A stretch of 64,000 nt of DNA. Origin: Siphonodentalium dalli (taxonomy: Eukaryota > Mollusca > Scaphopoda > Gadilida > Siphonodentaliidae). The notes under the pieces are model-generated. The model was not told the origin of the DNA, did not search any database, and was given only the letters and a program-made list of their open reading frames with translations. This document shows positions 14,594 through 26,335 of the stretch, piece by piece. Where the stretch lies: positions 153,659,151 through 153,723,150 of the forward strand of contig CP136068.1 of assembly GCA_032622095.1 (NCBI GenBank), given 5' to 3'. Made by a program: the position numbers and the translations under genes. The stretch's first letter is position 1, and every line of letters starts with the position of its first letter.

Positions 14594-14818
14594 ATACACC
14601 CTGTCACTAACTCGCGCCCATATTGGATCCACTAATGCCCGGTTCCGTGGTTTTAGTGCAAGGTCAAAGTTCTGGAGTAGCATTCCATATATGGAAATGC
14701 TACTCCAGAACTTTGACCGGTAGCACTAAAACTACGGAATCGGGGCTGGATGAATATCTGAAACCACGGAACGGAGCTGGATGAATCCAATACGGCGCGA
14801 CTCAGTGATCTCACCTAT
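14594..14818. mobile_element. Palindromic MITE with long inverted ends, older copy
   Basis: The outer ends match 'acaccctgtcactaactcgc' and a degenerate reverse complement near 14800-14818. In the centre, 'aaagttctggagtagcattc' and its complement flank 'catatatg', forming a perfect hairpin at about 14670-14725. A better preserved copy is at 15692-15927. Confidence 0.65.
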
Positions 14819-15098
14819 TGTGAAATATTAGAGTTGGAATTGAGTAGTCTGGAATCTCAGAATCTGCCGTGAAATAAGTTATCTCTTGTGTCTCTTCCAG
14901 TTCTCCAATACTTCGTTCCACGTCTATGAACGAATAAAACTCTTGCTTGAGAGTATTCATTATCATAAATATCTAATTTCATTTGAATTCCGCGCAGTTC
15001 ATCAACCTTGGAGATAATACTTAACATAATTTCCAAGTTCCTTGTTCAAGTCGGGAAACGATTTAATGTGGCAGTAACAAAATTTTGCTGCCACTTAA

Positions 15099-15476
15099 CC
15101 CTTTACCCAACAGAAGGGCCCTGTGCCAATGCATTCTCTTATATATGCGAGTCGACCATAGGTCGCCTCGCATATATAAGAGAATGCATTGGCTTAACAC
15201 AATAAAAATTATAAAATTGTTAAAGAATGTAAGAAAAAATGGTAAAAAGTGTTAAAAAAAGTTTTTTTTTAGGCCAATGCATTCTCTTATATATGCGAGG
15301 CGACCTATGGTCGACTCGCATATATAAGAGAATGCATTGGCACATGGTATAACTGTAACTATCACAATGTGGTCAAGGAGCCGGTTCCAATGATATCCAT
15401 ATTGAGACAGACCGAAGATATTTTAGGCTGTTGAAGCTTTATTTGGCCGGTTTTGGCCGGTTTGTTGGGTAAAGGG
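15099..15476 (-). mobile_element. piggyBac-type MITE (family P1), copy 1, with two perfect hairpins
   Basis: Perfect ends CCCTTTACCCAACA / TGTTGGGTAAAGGG are flanked by TTAA on both sides (15095-15098, 15477-15480). Inside are two palindromes, 15125-15193 and about 15273-15342, each with arms of about 28 bp built on 'ccaatgcattctcttatata'. Their central loops are reverse complements of one another, so the hairpins are part of the inverted symmetry. The order is inverted relative to the copy at 51716-52108. It has no coding capacity. Confidence 0.9.
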
Positions 15477-15691
15477 TTAAAACGTTTTACGTCACAGTAA
15501 CCACTTCGTTTGTGATATGAATGATGGCGGTTGCAATTATTTTTCATGTTCTTTTGAGTGGAAGTGGAATTGGTTCAGAAGTTTATAAATTATTTCTTCC
15601 AAAATCGAACCGTGGATGTTTGATCATATTGCTGATAAACCAAAAAAAGGGGCTCTTGATATTCAAGCCTATGCGATTCAATTTAGCTATA

Positions 15692-15927
15692 TACGCCCTG
15701 TCACTAACTCATACTCATACTGGATCCACCAGGTCCGGTTCCGTGGTTTCATAGATCCACCCAGCCCCGGTTCCGTAGTTTTAGTGTTTCGGGTCAAAGT
15801 TTTGGAGTAGCTTTTCCATATATGGAGCATTTGAATTATTCATGATTTCCATATATGGAAAGCGAAGTAAACCCACGGAACCGGACCTGGTGGATCCAAT
15901 ATGGCCGCGAGTTAGTGACAGGGCGTA
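15692..15927. mobile_element. Palindromic MITE with about 55-bp inverted ends
   Basis: The left end 'tacgccctgtcactaactc' matches the complement of the right end 'gagttagtgacagggcgta'. The symmetry continues inward through 'ggatccaccaggtccggttc'. The flanking TA on both sides suggests a TA target (Tc1/mariner-like), which is an inference from the ends only. The older relative is at 14594-14818. Confidence 0.75.
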
Positions 15928-15929
15928 TT

Positions 15930-17457
15930 GTCTTATAGGTGAACTGTCAGATTTGACAAAATTTCCAAATAAATTTGTAGCATATACCATATGGAAAAGA
16001 AAAATGAAAAATAATTTAAATTAACAATATTTATAGGCACAGGCATTGCATATATCCACTCAATTATCCATAAGTAATACATCGAGTGCGATTACACAAG
16101 CCTATGATTGAGAACGCTCTATTTATCTGCTGTTTTTGGACACAGGCAGCGTGGACGCTCTTTATATGCCAGGATCATTAGAATATTTGCTACGCTGACA
16201 AAAATTCGAAATATTACTAGTTTGAGAGTCAATTTCTGGCCACCAAAATCTCATATCAATGGGTTCATGTGTTCAATTCAATTATGGTCAGGTACTTAGA
16301 GATGGTGTTTTTATGGTGTGCACTCGGGGAGGGTATCTTTAATTTGGCATATTTCGGAGATAAACATAGATCCATAAAGACATGATAACATACTTATGTA
16401 CGGAATGTGTGCCTTAAACAGACTAGTTGGATTGTGATAGAAATTATCGACTCCATTCATGTAACGAGGTTTTTGTTGTTGTTGTTGTTAGTGTCTTCCC
16501 GATATGGCAAATATAAAGGGCATTCGTTTCACTTCTGTGTGTCACACTGAAAGTTAGAAAGTCGTGTTTGAGCATGTAGAAGCCATGTGTCGTTATTTCA
16601 TGTATTTATTGACCTATGTTGATCTCTGGAATATCAAGAGATTACTACGCTTAATTCGGGGTTTGAATATTGCCAGTATCTTTTTATTTGATTAATAATG
16701 CAGATGATTTTATTACACATTCGATTGCTATACTTAGCCTACGTTCTGTTATTTATTTGTTTCCCTCATGGCTTCCATCAATAAAAATAACAACTCCTTG
16801 ATATCATAAATTATGACAAAGAAGCTCGAATGACGGTAAACTTCAAATAACAACCCTATAACAAAACATATACACCATGTCCAAACTCGATACTATGTTC
16901 CACAAGTACATGCACACGGCTAATACATATTTCGTCAGTGGTTGGGGCTCTATTTAATGTGATGTTTCCTTGGAACGCATCCAGTGATGAGAAAACAGGA
17001 ACAAAGCAAATGAATGCTCAATAAGCTGTCATAACGTTACAGTGATTAAACCTGTTATATTAATAGAACATGCAATCGTCTTTGTAATTTCTTGCACGCA
17101 CAACCCGATACGAAAGACGGAATTCCACGAATTAATTCACCTTGTTTCTTGTGAGTTCGCGCCTGTCAGTGCTAGTAGGTATATAGGTATTGCCTGTTGT
17201 GAATGAATGAATGTCTGCTCGTGAATGCGATGAGCTGTACATAAGTATTAAGAACTCATTCTTATATTATGGAAATAGTGGATGACCCCGTTGAACTGTT
17301 ACCTCAAATACATGTACACCTAAAAGCTTCCCTTATCTTCCAAATGATGGAGATAATATATATGAAATAGTGAATTGAAGTAGTATAGTCCCTCGTAGGT
17401 TTCACAACTCTTGGGACCTTTTATATAACAAATCAGCATCATAATTATTAAAGACAT
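15930..17457. other. Non-coding stretch with a decayed repeat-A fragment
   Basis: About 16480-16625 resembles part of dispersed repeat A ('atggcaaatataaagggcat' against 'atggtagaaataaagagcgt' elsewhere). 16100-16180 also resembles a segment near 22420. A short (GTT)n run lies near 16473. No gene is visible. Confidence 0.45.
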
Positions 17458-17461
17458 ATTA

Positions 17462-17794
17462 TATGGACTACTTGTTCGTGTGCGTGAAACTGATGTTAGT
17501 ATTCAGTGCCTATGCCAACTGGAGGAATATATATATATAGCATTCTACTAATGTCGCCGAAATTATCAAGCAAATCGACATACCGCTCCATAGAAAACGA
17601 CATCTGAACTATATACGCGCAATTTTAAATATTTAACTATCGGCGATAAACTAACGCAAATGATTTCGCCACCGAGAGACATTGCATTTAATTAATATAT
17701 AATAATGACGGTGTTTGTGTTGTCAATCTGGATATAATATTTGTAACAATAACTACTTTGAGCAACTAACCGTACCGGAGTGTTTAACATCACT
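17462..17794 (-). mobile_element. TTAA-flanked MITE, family C, copy 2
   Basis: This is the reverse complement of the family-C consensus: it begins 'agacatattat' and ends 'ccggagtgtttaacatcact'. It is flanked by TTAA at 17458-17461 and 17795-17798. The right TTAA is also the left target site of the next element (family P3), so the two are butt-joined. Confidence 0.8.
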
Positions 17795-17798
17795 TTAA

Positions 17799-17985
17799 CC
17801 CTTCCATGACTGGAGATTTCTGAAATTTTGCGACAATTATGTGTCAATGACTTCTCTTATGTGGGAGTCTCCCACAGGGAGCCTGACATATATAAGAGAA
17901 TACATTGGCCTAACACTATTTATATATCTTGACCTTGTAAGCCAGTGCGTTCTGGTATATAAGCGAAGCTCCCTGTGGGATCTAG
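17799..17985 (+). mobile_element. MITE family P3, copy 1, right end decayed
   Basis: The left end 'cccttccatgactggag' follows TTAA. The interior carries a decayed version of the P1/P2 hairpin ('tctcttatgtgggag' ... 'catatataagagaatacatt'). The right inverted end found in copy 2 (27136-27374) is not visible here, so the boundary is approximate. Confidence 0.55.
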
Positions 17986-18626
17986 TCTAACACGAGCCGG
18001 TGAGAATGAGATGCAATGTAAATAGAAACAAATATATATATTTGTCCCTTGAGAATTGACTCATGGACTAAATGATTGTGGTGCGTCATATTGCAGTGGT
18101 TACGAGTGGTGTGAACAATATAAGAAAGTTGAGCAGTTTTATCATTAAGGTAGCATCGACATTGTATATATACAAATACATCACTTGGTACCATGTCGAC
18201 GCTGTCGAATTTGCGCATTTGATTAATTTGCTTGTCTGGAGAGCTAAGATTGGATTCCGCTGCAAAAGCTTTTACAATAATACATTTACACCCGACAACA
18301 CATGGAAATAATGTGTGCCAATATGAGTCTTTGAGGGTCTGTTCGTGATTTTATTCGACCATTCTCAAAGATATTATTCGGGCAATTGGTGAATTCAGAA
18401 TCAATCACATAACAGAGTTATATAATACCGCTCAATGGATACGTAAACACATAAACCGAGTAGATCAGGTGCATTTTATTGTTCCGACATGCGATTATTA
18501 GGTATTTTGGCACTCTGCGGAGTATAACACGGTAATCAAATCGCACGTGATACAAGTTCCTCCTTCACAATTTATGGGAGGATAAACATTCACTACTTGA
18601 TGTGAATTATTCACTAAATAGGTCGC
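17986..18626. other. Non-coding stretch, nothing recognised
   Basis: Open frames on both strands near 18000-18300 overlap each other and show no motif. I see no repeat structure. Confidence 0.35.
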
Positions 18627-18634
18627 ATCGGCAT

Positions 18635-18777
18635 CAGGGGTGGTGCCAGGATTTTCCCGACGCAGGGTCTACGGCACCCGACATGGGGCTATAGGTGCCG
18701 GGCTGACCACTTCACATATCTCCCCGACAGGGGGCTAACATGTCGTCCCCCCGATCCCTCCCCTGGTGCCACCCCTG
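18635..18777. mobile_element. hAT-type MITE with 8-bp target duplication
   Basis: Ends CAGGGGTGGTGCCAGG and CCTGGTGCCACCCCTG are inverted with one mismatch over 16 bp. The flanks are atcggcat (18627-18634) and atcggcaa (18778-18785), an 8-bp duplication with one change. The CAGGGGTG terminus plus 8-bp duplication is the classic signature of hAT elements. The 143-bp body is GC-rich compared with its surroundings and has no coding. Confidence 0.9.
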
Positions 18778-19001
18778 ATCGGCAATGAACAGTTTGATGT
18801 CGTTCTCAGTTTAGTAATTTATCAGAGAAAAGAGTGCGAATAGTGCAGTCTCGTTATTATTTACTGATGTAGGCATTGCTGTCAGATTATAACTCTACCA
18901 ACTCTCTATACTGCCTATCTCACATTAACACTTTCTATACTGAATGGTTTATCCCACTCAGTTTTAAAATTATACATTGGATCAAACGAACCCATTCTTA
19001 A

Positions 19002-19374
19002 AGTGATATGAAACACTCCGGCAGGGTGATCAGATAGAAATGACGAATAATCTTGCTCAAAGTAGTTATTTTTATGAATATTAATCAAAATTTACAACAC
19101 ACATACCGTCAGTCTTATATATTTATTAAATGCAATGAGTATGGATGGTGAAATCTTTTGCGTTAGTTTATCGACAATTGTTGCGTCCCGAATCGAGATG
19201 TAAATATTTACAATTGAGTGTAGTTCAGACGGTGTTTTCCATGGCGTTATATGGTCGATTTCTTTGAGATTTTGGGCGATGTTAGTAGAATGCTACATTC
19301 TCCCAGTTGGCATAGCGCCTGAGTACTAATACTAGTATCAGTTCCACTCACCCGAACAAGTCCATAATATGTCT
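19002..19374 (+). mobile_element. TTAA-flanked MITE, family C, copy 3
   Basis: It runs from 'agtgatatgaaacactccgg' to 'ccataatatgtc', flanked by TTAA at 18998-19001 and 19375-19378. This copy and 33500-33863 share the internal segment 'ataatcttgctcaaagtagt'. A family-B MITE follows directly. Confidence 0.8.
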
Positions 19375-19379
19375 TTAAA

Positions 19380-19629
19380 TAGATTGTCATATTCAGTTAT
19401 AAAAACATATGCATTGGAACGGTTTATTATTCATTTAGAGGGGTGTTCATATTATATAAGCAGACGACAAACAGAAAACATAAACAAAGATAATGTAAGA
19501 GCAGAATAACTCACATTCATTGGTTGTAAATTTTCAGATAATAAGTTCAATAAATTGTCCTTTTTGAACTTATTATCTGAACATTTCCTAATGTAACTAC
19601 TCGCCAATGAGTAATTATTATAAAAAGGG
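19380..19629 (-). mobile_element. MITE family B, copy 1
   Basis: The central hairpin is 'agataataagttcaa' against 'ttgaacttattatct' (about 19536-19580). It also carries 'tattattcatttagaggggtgttc' components of the family and ends at an 'aaaaagggttaa' border with TTAA at 19630-19633. The left border against the family-C copy is unclear. Confidence 0.6.
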
Positions 19630-19798
19630 TTAACCCATCTCTCATTGACGAAATGAATTCAGCAACATGGACCAGGAGCACGTACCCAACATCTTGCAGC
19701 CATAAGTTTAATTGGAAAATCATCCTTAGTATGTATATATACAAGTAAATATTTTAAAATGTCCAATGCGAAATAAACAATATAGTATAGGTCTAACA

Positions 19799-20274
19799 AT
19801 AGACCGAGTCCCGCCCCGTTGCTCTTCTATAACGGACTTTCGTTCAAAAGACGCACCATATGTACACATGGAGTCCTGGCATTCACATAATCCTCTGAAT
19901 GCGATTAATCATCTGACATGTCCCCGATTAATCTGTCTTCAAAATGATATATGATTTACCGTGATAGAAAAAGGTATAGTGATGATATGATCGTTTAATG
20001 TATCGTTTACGTGCATTTTCTGATAGCGCGACACATCGAAATTCTCTGAAAAACAAGGCTTTGTTTACTTATAAATCTCGTTGCATTGACACTTAACGGA
20101 CCTCTGATATATGCATGTTTGGTATCAGCATGGTTGGGAAAGGCTGCACTATGTATTCATATACGCAAAGCGTCCATTTGACCTAATCCGAAGACATACA
20201 AGCAAGATAACTCTCACCAACGATTATGGGCGTACAGTCTGTTATAGAAGAGTAACGTGGTCGGACTCGGTCTA
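19799..20274. mobile_element. DNA transposon remnant with about 38-bp inverted ends
   Basis: The left end 'agaccgagtcccgcc' with 'gctcttctataac' is mirrored on the right by 'gttatagaagagtaac' and 'ggactcggtcta'. The interior has no protein-like frame. No clear target duplication is visible. The superfamily is unknown. Confidence 0.6.
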
Positions 20275-20584
20275 AAACAGCATCATCCCAACCGATATCC
20301 CAAGCTGTTGTGGACTTAGAAGACTTGGTCTATAGTCTAAAACAGAAATAAGCTGCATGCATGTGCGAGGGGCCGTCTTGGCTATATATGTTATATTGCT
20401 TTTATTCAATTACACGATGCTTATCGCGTGCCGAAAATAATATGCGAATCATGACAAATTGAATGGCATACTCATATTCAATATTATATGATAACATTTC
20501 AACAAGCTGTTTTTTTTGGTCATGCTTTCGACGTCTGGGAAATATGTTGCACACGGTTAACGAGCTCATGTCCCTGTGTGGTGG

Positions 20585-20888
20585 TCAGCCCTGCATTCTC
20601 GATCTATTATTCACTTGGAAGGGTGTTCAGATAATAAAAGCAAACTACAAACATAAAATACCAGAATGATTCATATTCATTGGTGGGAAATGTTCAGATT
20701 ATAAGTTCGACAAACGTTGTTGAATTTATTATTTAAACATTTCCCTCAATAAATAGGGCCCCTTCTGAACTTTTATTTATCTGTCGTCTGCTTTTACCAC
20801 CTTAACATCCCTCCAAAATGAATAATTGACCATTCCGAAGTACACTTTTAAACTGACTGAGAGAATACATTTAGTATAGAAAGGGTGA
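20585..20888 (-). mobile_element. MITE family B, copy 2
   Basis: It contains 'gggtgttcagataataaaag', the hairpin 'gggaaatgttcagattataa' / 'aatttattatttaaacattt' and the right border 'tagtatagaaaggg'. The TTAA flank is lost on the right (gggtgaatc). Confidence 0.6.
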
Positions 20889-21277
20889 ATCGTTGCTCGT
20901 CGGCTGTTGAGGGTGGCCCGGTGGCTTCCCCTTTCAATGGCCCGTTCATGAATACCTATTGAAAAGTAGGTATGTCTGTAATGTATTACTTCCCGTTTTT
21001 GAAAATTCGGAAGTAATCAATTAAGGACATACCAACATGTATATACATATGTTAGTTTTACTATGAAACATCTACCATTACCTCCGCTCTATATAGGGGA
21101 TGCCAAGAAGACAGTTATTGACAATATGACATTCCCTTGCGATATAAAACAATCTTCATCTCCTCGTTGTATTCGTTTGTTCGTGCATTGCAAGCTTTTG
21201 CGCAGTATATCGTCAAATAGACTACAAATCAGTTACTTAGATCATCAACCTGCACCACTCACTATTAGGCCGACTGC

Positions 21278-21904
21278 TTCATCTCCAGTTTAAACCTACG
21301 AGTCTAAACCTGGTTTAAACCTATATACATTGACAGTCCCGCCAAACCGGGTCTAAGTGAGCGTTTGTAGTCGTTCAATTGCTGGCTAATTCCGTGAGAT
21401 TGGCATGCAATCAATCTAAACAATTACCCGGCGGACTACCAGCAGGCCGGTATAATGATTATTTGCCTACCATAATTAGGAGTCACCAGGGGACCTCAAC
21501 TGGTATCAAACTGGAAAACAGTTTCTGTCCATCTCAAATTTACAATTAGTTGCAAACAATTTGACCCATCTGTTAAAAAAACGCAGAAAAACAATGTTGA
21601 TGGCAACTGTATAACAAACAAAAAAAGAAAGAAGAAATTTACCTAGAAAATTTGACTGCAAAATGTCTTGTTTCTTGATACAATGTAAACATGTGCTCAG
21701 ACAATTTTGTCTAATAATTTTAAATTTTTTAGTCCTCAACTAAAATGATTACCCCATTCAGCAAATATAAGTGATGATATGGTAAGTAAATAAAACAAAT
21801 TATTTTTGCTTCTAAAAAAAATTCATAATTTGCAGCAAATAATGCCAGGTTGCCCTTTCTCGTGGTAAACATGTGGTTCTATTCAAGTTAAACTGGAGAT
21901 GAAG
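21278..21904 (+). mobile_element. Dispersed DNA element, family D, copy 1
   Basis: The ends are inverted: 'ttcatctccagtttaa' at 21278 and 'ttaaactggagatgaa' at about 21889-21904. The right half (about 21600-21880) is clearly related to 40735-41033 ('gtaaacatgtgctc', 'tgatgatatggt', 'ttgcag' and 'gtaaacatgtg' in the same order). No transposase is visible. Confidence 0.6.
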
Positions 21905-22560
21905 AATCCGACATGATTAGAGTCTGGATTGTACATAACGTATTTATACTGCACGTGACCATATTGGGCGGCGAAGGCACACCTAAGTTCAGAACTGTTC
22001 CATCAGTCCCTCATTGTACTGCCATTGACCACTCATTAAACTATACTTTATTCAAATACACATCGTAGCAACATCATTGGACAATGTTTACTAATAAAAA
22101 AAAGCTAAATAAATGTAAGAACTTAATTTAATCGCGCTATCTTCTAATAAGGTAGACAGCGCTGCGGCAGTTATACATTTAACGTTCACAGTGTCGTATT
22201 CTTCAATGGGTGCCAATACATTCACATTCAGATCCAGCGCCCGATTTGACACCACCATATTGCAGAATTGCATCAGCCAATTTTCCGCTTACAATAGGCG
22301 AAAGAAAATGAAAAATACTTGCAACCACCATCATCCGTATCTCACAGGCATCGATCGCGAAAATCTACAAAATCACCAATATGTTCATAATATACGTTTA
22401 AACGATAGAAAAAATCTGATAATTGAGAACACGCTTTATTATATACCGTTATTGTGCGTGGAAACACTGGAAAGCATGGACGCTATTTACACACATAAGA
22501 GGTGATTTAAATAAAAAAAATTACTATGCCGACAAGCATTCAAAGCGTGCTAACCATTTC
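21905..22560. other. Non-coding stretch, nothing certain
   Basis: Two open frames overlap on opposite strands (about 22091-22505). Neither shows a domain or clean splice context. A segment near 22420 resembles 16105-16180, so part of this is repeated sequence. Confidence 0.35.
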
Positions 22561-22562
22561 AA

Positions 22563-22762
22563 TAATAATACTTATTGGTGAGTAGAAAATGTTCATATAA
22601 TAAGTTCGTTTGTTGAACTTATTATCTGAACATTTTCCTAAAATAAAATAGGACTGCTTATGCACCTTTATTTTATGTCGTCTGCTTATTCTTCGTGAAC
22701 ATTCTCTTCAGATGAATAATAGAATGTTCCAATGTATACTTTTAAAACTGAATATGAGAATC
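22563..22762 (-). mobile_element. MITE family B, copy 3, running into a minisatellite
   Basis: The hairpin 'aataagttcgtttgttgaac' with 'ttattatctgaacatttt' and the trailing 'gatgaataatagaatgttcc' / 'cttttaaaactgaatatgag' follow the family order. Where other copies end 'acatttagtatagaaaggg', this copy passes into the 82-bp repeat ('ccatttaagaacgggct'). Confidence 0.65.
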
Positions 22763-24337
22763 CATTTAAGAACGGGCTCATTTGTCCATTGTTTTTGGTA
22801 CAAAAATGTACAAATGGTGGCTTTGTGTGGTGTCAAACAGGACAATACATTTAAGAATGGGCTAATTTGTCCATTGTTTTGGTACAAAAACGTACAAATG
22901 GTGGCTTTGTGTCGAAAAAGGGACAAGACATTTAAGAATGGGCTAATTTGTCCATTGTTTTGGTACAAAAACGTACAAATGGTGGCTTTGTGTCGTAAAA
23001 TAGGACAAAACATTTAAGAATGGGCTAATTTGTCCATTGTTTTGGTACAAAAACGTACAAATGGTGGCTTTGTGTCGTAAAATAGGACAAGACATTTAAG
23101 AATGGGCTAATTTATCCATTGTTTTGGTACAAAAACGTACAAATGGCGGCTTTGTGTCGTAAAATAGGACAAGACATTTAAGAATGGGCTAATTTGTCCA
23201 TTGTTTTGGTACAAAAACGTACAAATGGTGGCTTTGTGTCGTAAAATAGGACAAGACATTTAAGAATGGGCTAATTTGTCCATTGTTTTGGTACAAAAAC
23301 GTACAAATGGCGGCTTTGTGTCGTAAAATAGGACAAGACATTTAAGAATGGGCTAATTTGTTCATTGTTTTGGTACAAAAACGTACAAATGGCGGCTTTG
23401 TGTCGTAAAATAGGACAATACATTTAAGAATGGGCTAATTTGTCCATTGTTTTGGTACAAAAACGTACAAATGGCGGCTTTGTGTCGTAAAATATGACAA
23501 TACATTTAAGAATGGGCTAATTTGTCCATTGTTTTGGTACAAAAACGTACAAATGGCGGCCTTGTGTCGTAAAATAGGACAAGACATTTAAGAATGGGCT
23601 AATTTGTCCATTGTTTTGGTACAAAAACGTACAAATGGCGGCCTTGTGTCGTAAAATAGGACAAGACATTTAAGAATGGGCTAATTTGTCCATTGTTTTG
23701 GTACAAAAACGTACAAATGGCGGCATTGTGTCGTAAAATAGGACAAGACATTTAAGAATGGGCTAATTTGTCCATTGTTTTGGTACAGAAACGTACAAAT
23801 GGCGGCTTTGTGTCGTAAAATAGGACAAGACATTTGAGAATGGGCTAATTTGTCCATTGTTTTGGTACAAAAACGTACAAATGGCGGCTTTGTGTCGTAA
23901 AATAGGACAAGACATTTAAGAATGGGCTAATTTGTCCATTGTTTTGGTACAAAAACGTACAAATGGCGGCTTTGTGTCGTAAAATAGGACAAGACATTTA
24001 AGAATGGGCTAATTTGTCCATTGTTTTGGTACAAAAACGTACAAATGGCGGATTTGTGTCGTAAAATAGGACAAGACATTTAAGAATGGGCTAATTTGTC
24101 CATTGTTTTGGTACAAAAACGTACAAATGGCGGCTTTGTGTCGTAAATAGGACACGACATTTATGAATGGGCTAATTTGTCCATTGTTTTGGTACAAAAA
24201 CGTACAAATGGCGGCTTTGTGTCGTAAAATAGGACAAGACATTTAAGAATGGGCTAATTTGTCCATTGTTTTGGTACAAAAACGTACAAATGGCGGCTTT
24301 GTGTCGTAAAATAGGACAATACATTTAAGAATGGGCT
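22763..24337. repeat. 82-bp minisatellite, about 19 copies
   Basis: The unit contains 'catttaagaatgggctaat', 'ttgtccattgttttggtac' and 'aaatggcggctttgtgtcg', repeated every 82 bp. Variation is low; the first unit is the most diverged. Each unit holds 'gtacaaaaacgtac', a near palindrome. Open frames of about 100 codons on either strand arise from the repetition and are not genes. Confidence 0.95.
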
Positions 24338-24862
24338 GCAGCTTTGTGGTGTCAAATCGGACAGGGTATCTTTAAATATATAACATGCAGAAATAAAAGG
24401 GAGCAAAACAACATCTATGTGTGGAAATGAAGCAAATATAAAACGTCACCTATATATACCACCCCTGGTCAAGGGGTCCCGCCAGTCTACAATGATGTTG
24501 GTGGTTTATGATTGATTACTATGATGTTGGTAGGGTAAACTGATGCCGTTACGAAAACGTACCGTTCTGTTTTCTAAAGATGTAATTTTCGTATTTGGCT
24601 AATCACGGTTTGAGAAAAAGCCATGCAGTGTCTGTATGAAACAATATTTTTGAAACAAATTATAATGCCTGCGCGGGTGTTTGCACAAGGACTTTAATAG
24701 CCGTCTTGATTATAGTCGATCTGAAACTAATACAACCAGTATTAAAATATTTCGCAATAAATGTTTTTGAATGTTTGATATACATTATGGCTTTCCCTGG
24801 ATATGTTCATATTATCCAAACTCCGCGACAATTACAACTTTAGAAAAAATTACGATATACGT
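24338..24862. other. Non-coding stretch after the 82-bp array
   Basis: The first part ('gggtatctttaa') resembles sequence near 16327, so the array interrupts a dispersed repeat. Nothing else is recognised. Confidence 0.4.
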
Positions 24863-25320
24863 CCCTTTACCCAACAAACCGGCCAAAAACGCCCAAAATA
24901 AAGCTTCAACAGCCTAAAATATCTTCGGTATGTCTCAATAACACCATACAAATATGGATATCATTGGAACCGGTTCATTGACCACATTGTGATGGTTACA
25001 GTTATGCCCTGTGCCAATGCATTCTCTTATATATGCGAGTCGACCATATGTCGACTCGCATATATAAGAGAATGCATTGGCCTAAAATAAAATAAAAATT
25101 AACACTTTTTACCATTTTTTCTTACATTCTTTAACAATTTTATAATTTTTTCTTACATTTTTTAACAATTTTTATAATATTTTTCTACATTCTTTGACAA
25201 TTTTATCATTTTTAATATGTGTTAAGCCAATGCATTCTCTTATATATGCGAGGCGACCTATGGTCGACTCGCATATATACGAGAATGCATTGGCACAGTG
25301 CCATTCTGTTGGGTAAAGGG
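24863..25320 (+). mobile_element. piggyBac-type MITE (family P1), copy 2, without TTAA flanks
   Basis: It has the same perfect CCCTTTACCCAACA ends and the same two hairpins (about 25013-25081 and 25225-25296). The A/T-rich spacer between the hairpins is expanded to about 140 bp. Unlike the other copies, the flanks are ACGT on the left and CACA on the right rather than TTAA. Confidence 0.85.
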
Positions 25321-25523
25321 CACAAGTTTGTGGTAACAGCATCATAGTAATTCAGCAGGACCCACCAACACCACACAGCACATTAGCAAGACCACTTGTC
25401 CCGGGGTGCATGTTTACATGCTAATAAAATCTAACAAAAAACCAAACGGAAAACACAATAAACAATATTTATAAAAAAGAATACTAAGTTTTGTGACATT
25501 GATCACGACAACGAAAACACTCG
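25321..25523. other. Probable 3' untranslated region / downstream of the receptor TM7 exon
   Basis: This lies just downstream (minus strand) of the TM7-exon stop. I see no convincing AATAAA on the minus strand close by, so the transcript end cannot be placed. Confidence 0.3.
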
Positions 25524-25661
25524 TCAAGCTCGCCTACCGTCACAAATGGCATATTTCGGCGTTTGGCACAGAATTTCTTGATACCCGGCTCTGAATCCGT
25601 GCGACCGAAATGCATATATAATGGGATTGCAGCTACTGTTCAGATAGCCGAATGAATACGC
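25524..25661 (-). CDS. Class A GPCR terminal exon: TM7, helix 8 and C-tail
   Basis: On the minus strand the exon begins just after a strong acceptor ('gttcttttcag' then GCG at 25661) and codes 45 residues to a TGA at 25524. The first 20 residues hold the TM7 signature of rhodopsin-family receptors: AYSFGYLNSSCNPIIYAF, with the NPxxY motif that takes part in activation. A short amphipathic segment (FRAGYQEIL) follows, then a cysteine suitable for palmitoylation and a short tail. The exon starts in phase 0. Both upstream first exons (31511-32344 and 39407-40264) end in phase 0 after 'NAL', so either joins in frame to give TM7 of normal length. It is the only TM7 exon I found in the window. Open frame upstream of 25661 is intron. 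Confidence 0.88.
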   Translation of the reverse strand, partial: AYSFGYLNSSCNPIIYAFRSHGFRAGYQEILCQTPKYAICDGRRA

Positions 25662-25929
25662 CTGAAAAGAACATGTATACATTGTATAAATTATACAGAA
25701 AACGGGATATAATTCTATATAGATGGATAGATAATGATTTATTGGCAAAAAACATCCACACGAGGACAGTTTGCTAATACAATGGACAGTAGTGTATACA
25801 AAAACGTGTGATAAAAAGATATACAAGAACAAAATTACATGCTGAGATGTACAAGGAGTCTTGGTATCATGTATTATATTTATGGTTACCTAACTGTTAT
25901 TTGCTCAGCACGAGCATCGAAGAAGCGAC

Positions 25930-26335
25930 TGATCAGTTTAAATATTATTCGTGTTAAGAGTGGGACAGTCATTTGTCAATATAGTAATAAATTGATCGTT
26001 TGCGTTAATGCGTGGAAAATTTGGATTATGGTTAACCATTGACTCGAGAAGTTCTTTTCGGAGTTGTGAATATGCAGTGCATTCCATAAGGAAATGTATT
26101 TCATCTTCTATGACATCATCAGAGCAAAACACACACTTTATATTCTCTAATTTTACTGGGGGCTGTAAATGACGCCCCTTCGTAACAGCATCATAGTATT
26201 TCATAATATATGGCGTTGAATTTAAAGCTGTTTGCGCTCCAAAAATACACATGGTAATATTGGCTTTTGAATTTTTCCCGGTATCGAAATAGATCGATAA
26301 ATACCAGTCTCTTCGAAAAGCCGAAGAAATTCCAA
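25930..26335 (-). pseudogene. Non-LTR retrotransposon C-terminal fragment
   Basis: Minus-strand translation contains a C-x2-C...H-x4-C zinc-binding pattern (CVFCSDDVIEDEIHFLMEC) followed by a Leu/Arg-rich helix. This arrangement is common at the C-terminus of LINE ORF2 proteins after the reverse transcriptase. No RT core is present, so it is a 5'-truncated remnant. It lies in the presumed receptor intron and is continuous with dispersed repeat A on its upstream side. Confidence 0.65.

Noticed and set aside
22708-23017. Mirror frames of 101 codons on both strands in the 82-bp array
   Set aside because: Repetition without stop codons; no conserved reading frame across the units.
25662-25832. 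Upstream extension of the TM7 exon frame
   Set aside because: It lies before a strong acceptor and does not code receptor-like sequence; treated as intron.
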